Assembly: GCA_025935855.1 (NCBI GenBank)
Contig: JAICUM010000005.1
Location: forward strand, 1 to 34,533
DNA from: Pirellulales bacterium
Lineage (GTDB): Bacteria > Planctomycetota > Planctomycetia > Pirellulales > Lacipirellulaceae
Direction of reading: 5' to 3'
Length of the DNA stretch: 34,533 nt
The notes under the pieces were generated by a model. It saw only the letters and a list, made by a program, of their open reading frames with translations. It ran no database searches and was not told the origin of the DNA. Position numbers and translations under genes: made by a program. Below, piece by piece: positions 10,493 through 19,008 of this stretch (position 1 is its first letter; every line of letters begins with the position of its first letter).

Positions 10493-10528
10493 AAGGGCGC
10501 CGTCGCATGACGGCGCCCTTCTTTCTTG
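10493..10528 (+). terminator. Rho-independent-like hairpin
   Basis: AAGGGCGCCGTC-GCAT-GACGGCGCCCTT, a perfect 12-bp stem followed by CTTTCTTG. Confidence 0.6.
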
Positions 10529-10701
10529 ATACCGCAAGCCGTGTTGGAGAAATCGGGACGCCGCCACGTCGATGCGCCGCGCCGTCAGCGCTTCACGACA
10601 TTCTGAAAAACGCGTCGCGCTTTTCAGTGGCGTCTACGTGAGCGGGTCAGTAACATAGGGAACCATCTGGCGTCCCGGGTCCTTTTCCCTTCGCGGAGCT
10701 C

Positions 10702-11316
10702 TTGGAGACAGCCCACTCCATCAGCGTCTGGCTATCGGGCTTGAAAGCTGGCGAGCTGGCGGCAGCAGACCGGCTATGGCGCCGGTACGCTGACAGCCTT
10801 CTGGAGGTCGCTCGCAAGAATCTCCGCGATGCTCCGAAAGTCGGCGGCGACGAGCACGACATCGCCCAAAGCGTCTTTCGCAACATCTGCAGCGGCGCCG
10901 CCGAGGGCCGCTTCCGCGACGTCCGCAATCGTGACGAGCTCTGGTGGCTGCTGCTAACCATCACCCGTCAAAAGGTCGTCGATCACATCCGCCGCGAGAC
11001 GGCCGCCAAACGCGGCGGCGGCAAAGTCATTCGCGAATCCGACGTCCCGGGCGACCCCGATGACAGCGTCTTTACGCTCGACGCCATTGTGGCCGACGAT
11101 CCCACGCCGGAATTCGTGGCGATTCTCGAAGAAGAAACGCAGCGGCTGATGGGGCTGCTGCGCGACGATTTGCTGCGGCAAGTCGCCCTGGCCCGCATTG
11201 AAGGCTACACCGTTCCCGAGATCGCGCAAATGGTCGGCGTCAGCACCCGTTCCATCGAACGGAAGTTAAAGCTTATCCGAAACTCGTGGGCCTCCCATGG
11301 AAGCGAACATCAATGA
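10702..11316 (+). CDS. ECF-type RNA polymerase sigma factor
   Basis: 204 aa, TTG start as tracked; region 2 (DIAQSVFRNICSGAAEGRF..DELWWLLLTITRQKVVDHIRRETAAKRGGG) and region 4 (EGYTVPEIAQMVGVSTRSIERKLKLIRNSW). Confidence 0.85.
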   Translation: METAHSISVWLSGLKAGELAAADRLWRRYADSLLEVARKNLRDAPKVGGDEHDIAQSVFRNICSGAAEGRFRDVRNRDELWWLLLTITRQKVVDHIRRETAAKRGGGKVIRESDVPGDPDDSVFTLDAIVADDPTPEFVAILEEETQRLMGLLRDDLLRQVALARIEGYTVPEIAQMVGVSTRSIERKLKLIRNSWASHGSEHQ

Positions 11317-11360
11317 AGCGTCCACGACATGTCCACCGACGCAACCCGCGTACATGCGAA

Positions 11361-12260
11361 ATGTCAACAACTTTTCGTCATTCTTGTTTTCTTGAGCGCC
11401 GTCGTGTTGGCGTCTTGGCTCACCGCATCGTGGCGCCGCTGCTTGTAATGGCCGCTTTTCATGCGAGGACCGTCGGCGGCGAGGTCGCTTGCACCTTTGA
11501 AGGCCAAATCCGCCAGTCGGCGTCAACGTTCGGCTTGCCTAAGCCTTTCGGACCGCTTAGCGGTCGAATTGTGTACGAAACTTCAAAGCCCGCCGATTAT
11601 CCGCTCATTGGCGACGCTTTGGGTTACCGTCAGCAGCGGCCTGCCGGCCTCTACGCCGACTTTGGCGACATCGAAGTTCGCGCCGACGATTACTTGATGG
11701 AGGTTTTCAACGATCTGCCGCAAGGCGCGTCCGGGGTCGCCGACGTCGTGACATTCGCCTTTGCCAGCGATTTCAACCCACCGCTAACCGCCCCGCTTGT
11801 CGTAGACGGAGTACCGCAACCCGGGGGACAATTTCTGCTGAGCTTTCTGTGGTTCGGCGGACAGAAATTTGAGCATCCAGCGATTGAAGAAGTGGGAGCG
11901 CTGAGCGGCTATGACATCGCCATTGCCCTACTCGGCGACAGCGGACGTAATCAGTCGGCCGATGTGTTTGCCGATCAAATTACCGTTACTGAGATCACCG
12001 CCCTGACCGCCGATTTCAACCATGATCTCACGGTGAATGGAACCGACTTTCTCATCTGGCAGCGCGATCTTGGTGCGGCGACCGTGCAAGCCGATGCGGA
12101 CCAAGACGGAGAAGTCACCGCGCTTGATCTCCAGCAGTGGAGAACACAGTGGGGATTGCGGTCGGCGCCCTCGGCCGTCCCCGTTCCTGAATTCAGCTCC
12201 GGGCTTGCGTTTTTTCAGGCTTTGCTTTGCCTGGCCTTCAATGGCCGTCGCGCGAGGTGA
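11361..12260 (+). CDS. Exported protein with dockerin-like calcium-binding loops and a PEP-CTERM-like C-terminus
   Basis: MSTTFRHSCF..VAPLLVMAAFHARTVGGEV signal-like N-terminus; DFNHDLTVNGTDFLIWQRDLGAATVQADADQDGEVTALDLQQWRTQWG dockerin-like; C-terminus VPVPEFSSGLAFFQALLCLAFNGRRAR. Confidence 0.7.
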   Translation: MSTTFRHSCFLERRRVGVLAHRIVAPLLVMAAFHARTVGGEVACTFEGQIRQSASTFGLPKPFGPLSGRIVYETSKPADYPLIGDALGYRQQRPAGLYADFGDIEVRADDYLMEVFNDLPQGASGVADVVTFAFASDFNPPLTAPLVVDGVPQPGGQFLLSFLWFGGQKFEHPAIEEVGALSGYDIAIALLGDSGRNQSADVFADQITVTEITALTADFNHDLTVNGTDFLIWQRDLGAATVQADADQDGEVTALDLQQWRTQWGLRSAPSAVPVPEFSSGLAFFQALLCLAFNGRRAR

Positions 12261-13239
12261 TGCGGTGCCAACAGCCTCTTCACTCCGCGTCCGGGGTTTC
12301 ACGCTCGTCGAGCTGCTAGTGGTAATCGCCATCATTGGCGTCCTCGTGGGCCTGCTGTTGCCCGCGCTACAATCGGCGCGTGAAACCGTTCGTCGCGCAA
12401 GCTGCCAGAACAACCTTCATCAAGTGGGATTGGCGCTGTTGAACTATGAAGGGTCGTACAAGCATCTGCCGATGGGCGCCCAGCAAGTCGGCGCCGCCGG
12501 CCATTCCTGGTGGGTGGAAATCTTACCCGGCCTGGAGCAGCAGGCCGCGTACGCGCGTTACGACAAGACCGGCGCCAACAATGGCTATGCGCTCTTGCAT
12601 GTGAAGAACGGGCAAGTCGTCGATGGCATGCATGTGTCCGCCATGATGTGCCCGACGTCCACCCTCGAGCCGTTTCTATTCGTTGGCGAGTATCGCCTGA
12701 TGATGCCCTCGTACGTCGGCGTCTCCGGCGCGGCGCCGCACGATGCGAGCGGCTTTAGCGAAAGCCGTGTAAATGTTTGTTGCGTCCCGAAAACAGACGG
12801 GGTGATCGCCGCCGGCGGCGTCCTGTTGCCAAATGCCGCGCTCAAATTGTCCGACGTTCTCGACGGCACATCCTCCACGCTAGTGGTTGCCGAAACATCC
12901 GAAACCACCGCCGATGATTACGGCCTCATGTGGCGGATCGACGGCGGGCATCGCCCCGGCTGGACGATGGGAACGTCGGGGAAGGGCACGCCGCCGAATT
13001 TCTTTGGCGCCGTCCCGGTGTGGAACCTCGCGACCGTCCGCCACCCGATCAACACCCAGCAGTACAACCTGCCTGGCGTCGAGTCGGACCACGGCGCGAA
13101 CAACCCGTTCGTCTCCGGGCACCCAGGCGGCGTCAATGGGCTCAGACTGGACGGATCGGTCAGCTTCCTGGCTGATGATTTTGACGTCGGCGCGCTGAGC
13201 CGAATGGCTACCCGAGACGACTCGTCGCCGGCGCCCTGA
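12241..13239 (+). CDS. DUF1559 domain-containing type II secretion/pseudopilin-like protein
   Basis: Prepilin motif RGFTLVELLVVIAIIGVLVGLLLPALQSARETVRRASCQNNLHQVGLALLNYE; C-terminal HPGGVNGLRLDGSVSFL. The ATG at 12241 is in frame with tracked ORF 12037..13239. Confidence 0.9.
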   Translation: MAVARGDAVPTASSLRVRGFTLVELLVVIAIIGVLVGLLLPALQSARETVRRASCQNNLHQVGLALLNYEGSYKHLPMGAQQVGAAGHSWWVEILPGLEQQAAYARYDKTGANNGYALLHVKNGQVVDGMHVSAMMCPTSTLEPFLFVGEYRLMMPSYVGVSGAAPHDASGFSESRVNVCCVPKTDGVIAAGGVLLPNAALKLSDVLDGTSSTLVVAETSETTADDYGLMWRIDGGHRPGWTMGTSGKGTPPNFFGAVPVWNLATVRHPINTQQYNLPGVESDHGANNPFVSGHPGGVNGLRLDGSVSFLADDFDVGALSRMATRDDSSPAP

Positions 13240-13281
13240 CCATCGCTCGATGCAAGGCGCGGCGCCTTCGCCGACCGCGAT

Positions 13282-14199
13282 TCATCGCTCGCGTCGCCGT
13301 GCGATCGGCAACATGCCCAGCGCCGCGACGGCCAACACGCCCGCCGCCGGCTCCGGCACGCCGACGACAATATTATCGACAATGACGCCGCTCGCCTGGG
13401 TGCTCACCGAATTAAACGGATCGACGCTGCTGATCAGGATGTTGCCCGCCGTGTAATGCCCGCCGCTGTTGTCGTACGTGTTAACCACCGTGCCATTAAG
13501 CAGGAACTTCACCTGCGTGCCGGTCGATTCGATCCGCACCTTCACCCACGAACCCTTCACCGCGGTGGCCGCCGGCGCCGGGCCGCGCGAACCGATGACC
13601 CCTGTCTCAAAGCCAGGAATCGTCCCTGTCGGAACATTGTCATAACTTCCGAGCGACATAGCGCCGTTGGTCGAGGCCGTCCCCTCCTTAAACACGAACA
13701 GATCGTCGGTCGTAAAGCCGTCGCCTGAATACTCCAGCGCCAGCGGCCCGCCCTTGGCGCCGTTCTGATAGGGCGACACCGGATTGGCGTTGTCCAAAAA
13801 CACTCCGGCCATGCCGAACTCGGTCTGCCCGCCAAGGGATTCGTTGTAAACGATCATGTCCATCTGGACGAAGAAGTTGCCTGAGAAGCTCTGGCCATTG
13901 GGATAGATCGAGTACGACTCGCCTTCATCGCCCGGCTGGTTCGTGAGATTCGTGCGAATGTAACCGCCAATGGTGTCGCCGCCGCTGGGATTCGCCAGGC
14001 CAAGGATGCTGTAGTCGAACGCCAGGTTCACATTCCCGTCCGGTGGATTCGAGCCGGTGACATCCTGCTGGCTCACCACCGACCAGCGCGAGCCGGCCAG
14101 GCCGTCGTTAAAGTTCTCAGAAAAGAGTGCTGCGGACGCCTGCGAGGCGCACACGGCCAGCGCTACGAGAATCGCTGCTGCTTGTCGGCTTCCCATCAT
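13282..14199 (-). CDS. PEP-CTERM sorting domain protein, probably exported
   Basis: MMGSRQAAAILVALAVCASQASA signal peptide; C-terminus VGVPEPAAGVLAVAALGMLPIARRRER is a canonical PEP-CTERM arrangement. The tracked ORF extends to 14283. Confidence 0.85.
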   Translation of the reverse strand: MMGSRQAAAILVALAVCASQASAALFSENFNDGLAGSRWSVVSQQDVTGSNPPDGNVNLAFDYSILGLANPSGGDTIGGYIRTNLTNQPGDEGESYSIYPNGQSFSGNFFVQMDMIVYNESLGGQTEFGMAGVFLDNANPVSPYQNGAKGGPLALEYSGDGFTTDDLFVFKEGTASTNGAMSLGSYDNVPTGTIPGFETGVIGSRGPAPAATAVKGSWVKVRIESTGTQVKFLLNGTVVNTYDNSGGHYTAGNILISSVDPFNSVSTQASGVIVDNIVVGVPEPAAGVLAVAALGMLPIARRRER

Positions 14200-14432
14200 T
14201 AGACGCACCTTGTTGTTTGCCCACGTGCGGAAGAGAAAACGCCCCGGAGCACGGCGTTTCCACCGAAACAGCCGGTCGCGCATAAACTAGGAAGATTTTG
14301 ATTGCGAGTTGCGGGGCGTGCAACTATCTTGTGGCCATCGGAAAGGGCGGATTTTCCATGTTTCCTGACGCGCTGGATGCCGATCGAGGGCGGCTATTCC
14401 AATGATTCGTTGCAATTGCGAGGGCTGACAGA

Positions 14433-15230
14433 ATGAATACTGCTGAAATGTTAGCAAAGGGTCGTCTGCTTCGCTCAATCCTTTCTGTGGTAGTCCTGCT
14501 CGGCTTCAGCGCCCAGAGCGCTCACGCACGTGGCCTCCGAGCCCGCCGTTGCCAAACTTGCTGCAGCGCAAACCAATGCTGCATAACGTCATGTTGCAAC
14601 ACTTGCTACAGCACAACTCAGCCCGCCTCTGCACCCGCGGGGTGGTCGCAACCTGGGCCTGTGAGGTTCAAGGACGGCTATCCGTCATGCATTTGCGTGA
14701 TCTACAAGTATCTGGACCTCGGGGGCGGCACGCAGCTTTACTACGCCCACGAGCATGACGAATGCACGCAGAATCAGTGTCCTTATTACGACGAGATCTG
14801 GTATTCCGGGAACAACCTGAATGTCAATGAACTGTGCCCAAACTGTCATGGCGGGATGTATGATGGCTCCCATCGCGCGGAGCCGGACGTCAAACTCGAC
14901 AGCGTGAAAAGCCCGAATTACGACCTGTACACTGATTCGGATCCGTTGAGCATCGTCCAGGGCTCAGGGATCTCAGTGACTCAGGGCCGGACCTTGCAGG
15001 GCATCTTCCGCGATCCGGACACGATGGGAGTTCGCTTCGTCAAGGTCTTCATCATGACCTACCACAAGAACGGCTTTCCCGATCGTGAATTCGCGATCGG
15101 CGTGGAAATCTCCAATCTCAATCAGGCTCCCGATTTCACCAAGAGCGCTGAGCATTATCGCGGCAAGGCGCACGTGTATAAGATCGGCATCGACCCAGGT
15201 CAGCGGGAGTGCATCATCCTGACGCCGTAG
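14433..15230 (+). CDS. Hypothetical exported cysteine-rich protein
   Basis: 265 aa; signal-like LLRSILSVVVLLGFSAQSAHA followed by RRCQTCCSANQCCITSCCNTCYSTTQ. Confidence 0.75.
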   Translation: MNTAEMLAKGRLLRSILSVVVLLGFSAQSAHARGLRARRCQTCCSANQCCITSCCNTCYSTTQPASAPAGWSQPGPVRFKDGYPSCICVIYKYLDLGGGTQLYYAHEHDECTQNQCPYYDEIWYSGNNLNVNELCPNCHGGMYDGSHRAEPDVKLDSVKSPNYDLYTDSDPLSIVQGSGISVTQGRTLQGIFRDPDTMGVRFVKVFIMTYHKNGFPDREFAIGVEISNLNQAPDFTKSAEHYRGKAHVYKIGIDPGQRECIILTP

Positions 15231-15242
15231 CTTCGCGCCCGC

Positions 15243-17531
15243 TCAGGGCAGATCTTCGTACCGCACCAAGGGCTTCGCGCTGCGCACGCATCGAAAGCCA
15301 AGCCCTGGTTCAGTTCTGTCACGTATGACAACAGTTCGAATCCGCGGGTCGCGCGTCTTAGCACTGACTTCGGCATTGCCATGAATCGTCGAAGAGTCGC
15401 CCCCACGCACGATACGTAAGTCCTGGGTTCCGAAAGATACGGACGGCAAAGATACGTCGCGCAAGCTCATCGGCAGTGAGCAAGTCCATTCAGCCTTATT
15501 TGAACAGAGGCCAACTACGGCTGGATTGGATGATAATCGGTCGAAGTCGGCAGTCGCATAAGTGGCGGACTTTGCACCTGCTTCGGAAGGAAACTCGTTG
15601 CCCCAAGGATACCGCTCCTTTCCCCCGTTCGTCGCCGCGAATTCGTATTCCACTTCGGTCGGCAGCCGCATTCCAAAGTCCTCGGCAAATTCGACGGCCG
15701 TATCGTAGCTGCAACTCCACGATTCAGCCGCCGAAGACGCGTCCTTGCCAGGCGGGTATGCCCCCCGGATTTGATAGTAGTCGGCGACCTTAAACTCGCG
15801 AGTGGACATGTAGAATGGCCTCACCACCTTGCGCGTGAGCGATTCACCTTCCGCCTCACCAGCAAGGAACGATTCGCTTCCTTCGATAAAAGCCATTTTT
15901 TCATTCACGTTCTGTTCCGGCATTTGGATCGGCACAAGGCGAAGGCTGCCATCGCTCTGCATTCTTGCGTGTCGATGGTACCCTCCGAACGGAGCCTCAC
16001 CCCTTGCCGGCACCCGTCGTTGCACCTCCTGAAACCGTCCATCTTTCATGATGGCCAGCACCAGATAGTCGCCCGGCAGCATGTCTTGCCGCACCGGCGA
16101 CGCACTTATCCCCGGGATCATCCTCTCGATTTCCGGTTCGCCCGTTGTCTTGTCCAGCGGGAAAAACGCCACCTTCGCGCCTGTCGGCTTAGTCTCTAGC
16201 ACGATCGTCCGATAGCCCGCCAGCTCGCGGCTCTTCCGCTCCGCATGCAGGGCATACGCCGCCGATGAACCCACGGCCAACAGCAACAGCAGGCTCGCCG
16301 CCACCGCCGCCGGATGGCGCTGCACCCAACGCCATCCTTTTCGCGCGAGCCCGGCTCGCCGTGCGAGAATCTCATCGCCCCGCAAGAACCGCCGCAGGTC
16401 CACCGCCATCTCTTGCGCCGTCGCGTAACGCCGGCTCGGCTCCTTGTCGATGGCCGTGAGGCAAATCGTTTCCAGGTCCTGCGGGATCGACCGGTTCGTC
16501 TTCCGCAACGGCGGCGGCTCCACACTGATCACCGCCCGCACCACCGTCGCCTGATCCCCTTCAAACGGCGGCCTTCCGGACAGTAGCTCGTACAGCACGA
16601 CGCCCAGCGCGTACACGTCGCTCCGCGCGTCTACCTCGCGGCCGGCGCCGCGGGCCTGCTCCGGCGACATGTACGCTGGGGTCCCCAGCACCTGCCCATC
16701 GAGGGTTAGCTCCCGCGCGTCCACCGCCAGCTTCGCCAGACCGAAATCGGCGATGTGCGCGGCCCCGGCCGAGTCGATCATGATGTTCGCCGGCTTCAGA
16801 TCGCGGTGGATCACTCCGAGTTGATGCGCATAATCCAACGCTTCGGCCACCGCGGCGCACAGCTCCGCCGCCTCGCGGGCCGAGTAGCGGCGAGTCTTCA
16901 ACGTCGTTCGCAGGTTCTCCCCATCGATAAATTCCGCCGCGATGTACGCCGACTCGCGCTCTCGCCCCGCCTCGAGCACGCCGACGATATTTGGATGCCG
17001 CAGCCGCGCCGCGGCCCGCGCTTCGCGCAGGAACCGATGCAGCTCCTCTTCGCCGAGCGCTTGCGAGCGCGGAATCTTGAGCGCCACCATCCGCTGCAGC
17101 CGCACATCGCGTGCTTTCCACACATCGCCCGCCGCGCCGGAGCCGAGCTTCTCGATCAGCTCAAACCGGTCAAACCGCGCCGGCGCCGCCGCCGGTCGAG
17201 CGGCGCCCGTCTGGTCCGCCTCGCGCACCGTGCTCTCGAAGCTCGACTTGAAGGCGACTTCCTCGATCTCGGAGGCGAACCGCGGATACGCGATCCGATA
17301 ATCTTCCAGGCTGAGCGATTTGCCTGTTCTCCGACGATAGTCCAGATCGAGCGCCAACAATTCTGAGAACAACGGACCCTGCTCCGCCGCTTCGGCCAAC
17401 GACACGAAGGCGCCGAGCTCTGGCCGCTCGCCGCGCCGCCATGCCGACTCGAACAGGTCGCAAATGGCGTCAATCCGGTTGTCTGAAGACAAGTTGGCTT
17501 GCATCGTCCCGAGCATCCGGCGCATTGCCAA
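15243..17531 (-). CDS. Serine/threonine protein kinase fused to a C-terminal formylglycine-generating-enzyme (SUMF1)-like domain
   Basis: Kinase motifs VALKIPRSQALGEE, VIHRDLKPANIMIDSAGAAHIADFGLAKL, GTPAYMSPEQARG; TM segment AAVAASLLLLLAVGSSAAYAL; C-terminal FYMSTREFKVADY..YPWGNEFPSE..VRGGDSS..GFRCVR. Confidence 0.92.
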   Translation of the reverse strand: MAMRRMLGTMQANLSSDNRIDAICDLFESAWRRGERPELGAFVSLAEAAEQGPLFSELLALDLDYRRRTGKSLSLEDYRIAYPRFASEIEEVAFKSSFESTVREADQTGAARPAAAPARFDRFELIEKLGSGAAGDVWKARDVRLQRMVALKIPRSQALGEEELHRFLREARAAARLRHPNIVGVLEAGRERESAYIAAEFIDGENLRTTLKTRRYSAREAAELCAAVAEALDYAHQLGVIHRDLKPANIMIDSAGAAHIADFGLAKLAVDARELTLDGQVLGTPAYMSPEQARGAGREVDARSDVYALGVVLYELLSGRPPFEGDQATVVRAVISVEPPPLRKTNRSIPQDLETICLTAIDKEPSRRYATAQEMAVDLRRFLRGDEILARRAGLARKGWRWVQRHPAAVAASLLLLLAVGSSAAYALHAERKSRELAGYRTIVLETKPTGAKVAFFPLDKTTGEPEIERMIPGISASPVRQDMLPGDYLVLAIMKDGRFQEVQRRVPARGEAPFGGYHRHARMQSDGSLRLVPIQMPEQNVNEKMAFIEGSESFLAGEAEGESLTRKVVRPFYMSTREFKVADYYQIRGAYPPGKDASSAAESWSCSYDTAVEFAEDFGMRLPTEVEYEFAATNGGKERYPWGNEFPSEAGAKSATYATADFDRLSSNPAVVGLCSNKAEWTCSLPMSLRDVSLPSVSFGTQDLRIVRGGDSSTIHGNAEVSAKTRDPRIRTVVIRDRTEPGLGFRCVRSAKPLVRYEDLP

Positions 17532-17671
17532 TGCGGAGAATCGTGAGGCCCAACGAAAAGCAAGTTCGCCTTAGTATGGGATCAGCCCGGTTCGGAAATC
17601 AACGCTGCTTACCTGCCATTAGTGTTCATTTCTGAACCGAACGGGCTGCGAAACGGCTTCATTAGACGCCC

Positions 17672-17797
17672 TTAGGACGCGAGCGTCCACACGACATAGA
17701 TCAGCAGATAAAGAAACAAGCAGGCGGCCAAGGCCCGGATTATCCCCCCGGCGATGTGCAGCCCGCTTTCCTCAGGGCCGTGCTCTGGCTGGCTCAT
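17672..17797 (-). CDS. Small single-pass membrane protein (41 aa), not in ORF track
   Basis: Manual translation: MSQPEHGPEESGLHIAGGIIRALAACLFLYLLIYVVWTLAS*; hydrophilic N-terminus followed by one TM helix. Confidence 0.5.
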   Translation of the reverse strand: MSQPEHGPEESGLHIAGGIIRALAACLFLYLLIYVVWTLAS

Positions 17798-17812
17798 ACG
17801 CGAACGCACCAC

Positions 17813-17858
17813 TCAAAAAAATGCCGCGACGGCCCGGGGCAAATCGGGCCATCGCGGC
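17813..17858 (-). terminator. Rho-independent terminator on the minus strand
   Basis: GCCGCGA-c-GGCCCG / loop GGGCAAAT / CGGGCC-a-TCGCGGC. On the minus strand this is followed by ATTTTTTTGAG. Confidence 0.7.
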
Positions 17859-18162
17859 GAGAGGGGCCGGGGACATTCGTTACGGGAAAGGTAGAAGGCA
17901 ACGAAGCTAACCCGGCTATCGGATAGACCGTAATTCACCTCAAGAACCCGACAGCGGAACCGCTGAATCCCCAAAATCGGACGGCTTTGAAGCCGCCATG
18001 CATCCGACAAAGCGCACCGCCACGCATTTAGCCAAAAGAACGGAAGGCCCGGGGCGCGAGCCTCCCGCTAGAGTCGGACATCGCCTCCACAAGAGACGAG
18101 GACCATGAGCCATCTTAGTTTCCGCCCAGGACCCGTCATTACCCATATTCGTGGGGGGCCGG

Positions 18163-18459
18163 TCAGACTCGAATGGGCGGCGTGGCTTGTTGGCTGACGA
18201 GGCCGTGCTGGCCGATGAGGTTGGCTACGGTGATTTCCCGTTCGACCTGGACGAACTGGACCTCGCCGAGCGCGAACGGCCGCAACTCCTCGCCGGCATG
18301 CCAGGCGCGGTAACGCTGCTCGGGTTCCGGCCGGCGGCGCGAGATCGCCACGACGAATCCGCGTCCCCAGCCGCCGATGTCGTTGCAGATGTGGACGATG
18401 ATCTTTTGGCCGATGGCGTCGGGGCGGGTGGCGTCGCCGGTTTTGTAGGTGATTTGCAT
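18163..18459 (-). pseudogene. Macro-domain (Appr-1''-p processing-like) protein, copy 1, truncated at the C-terminus
   Basis: MQITYKTGDATRPDAIGQKIIVHICNDIGGWGRGFVVAISRRRPEPEQRYRAWHAGEELRPFALGEVQFVQVEREITVANLIGQHGLVSQQATPPIRV*. It ends exactly where copy 2 continues as PPIRYDAVRAGLRRV. Confidence 0.75.
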
Positions 18460-18527
18460 GGCGCTCGCCGGATATCGTCCGGGTCCCCGTGGAGCGATAA
18501 ATGCGCTTGCTTGCGTGTTAACTGCGA

Positions 18528-18875
18528 TCACGGCGTATCTCGCAAGACTGCGATGTAGCCAGCTTGCTCAAAGTGGTGATCAGCCGTCAGCGCCTCGGTG
18601 ATGCCTCGCTCCTTCATGAGCCGGAAGGAAAGGCAATCGGTCAACGACCAGTCTTTGTCAAGTCGCTGCTGGTACAAATCGAGGGCGGCGTTGAATTTGG
18701 TGGCCGATGTAGACGCCACTTCTACAAAAGGTTCGGATTGGAAGCTGCAGAAAAAACGGGCTGCGTATGCGCAATCGTCGTCCGGCGCCGTTTTTCGCTC
18801 CAGCCGAACGAGCTGCCTGGACTTTGATTGACAATCAACATCGTCGCAGAGTAGTATCCGCGCCTGCTCGACCAT
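18528..18875 (-). pseudogene. PIN-domain (VapC-like) remnant, N-terminal part lost or degraded
   Basis: FVEVASTSATKFNAALDLYQQRLDKDWSLTDCLSFRLMKERGITEALTADHHFEQAGYIAVLR matches the C-terminal half of a PIN domain; preceding sequence does not resemble a PIN N-terminus. Confidence 0.6.
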
Positions 18876-19008
18876 CTTTGATTTGCCGTTGCGATTCAGG
18901 CGGCATGAACGTGCCTGCGTAGTTAATCGTTTTTTGTCTTGCCGCCTTCTGGCATCCCTAACTTGTATCGGCCCGGACCATCATTTTCGACTTAAAGGAG
19001 GGAAGCTC

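Noticed and set aside
16561-17366. Tracked ORFs 16561..17121 - and 16755..17366 +
   Set aside because: Shadow frames of the Ser/Thr kinase CDS.
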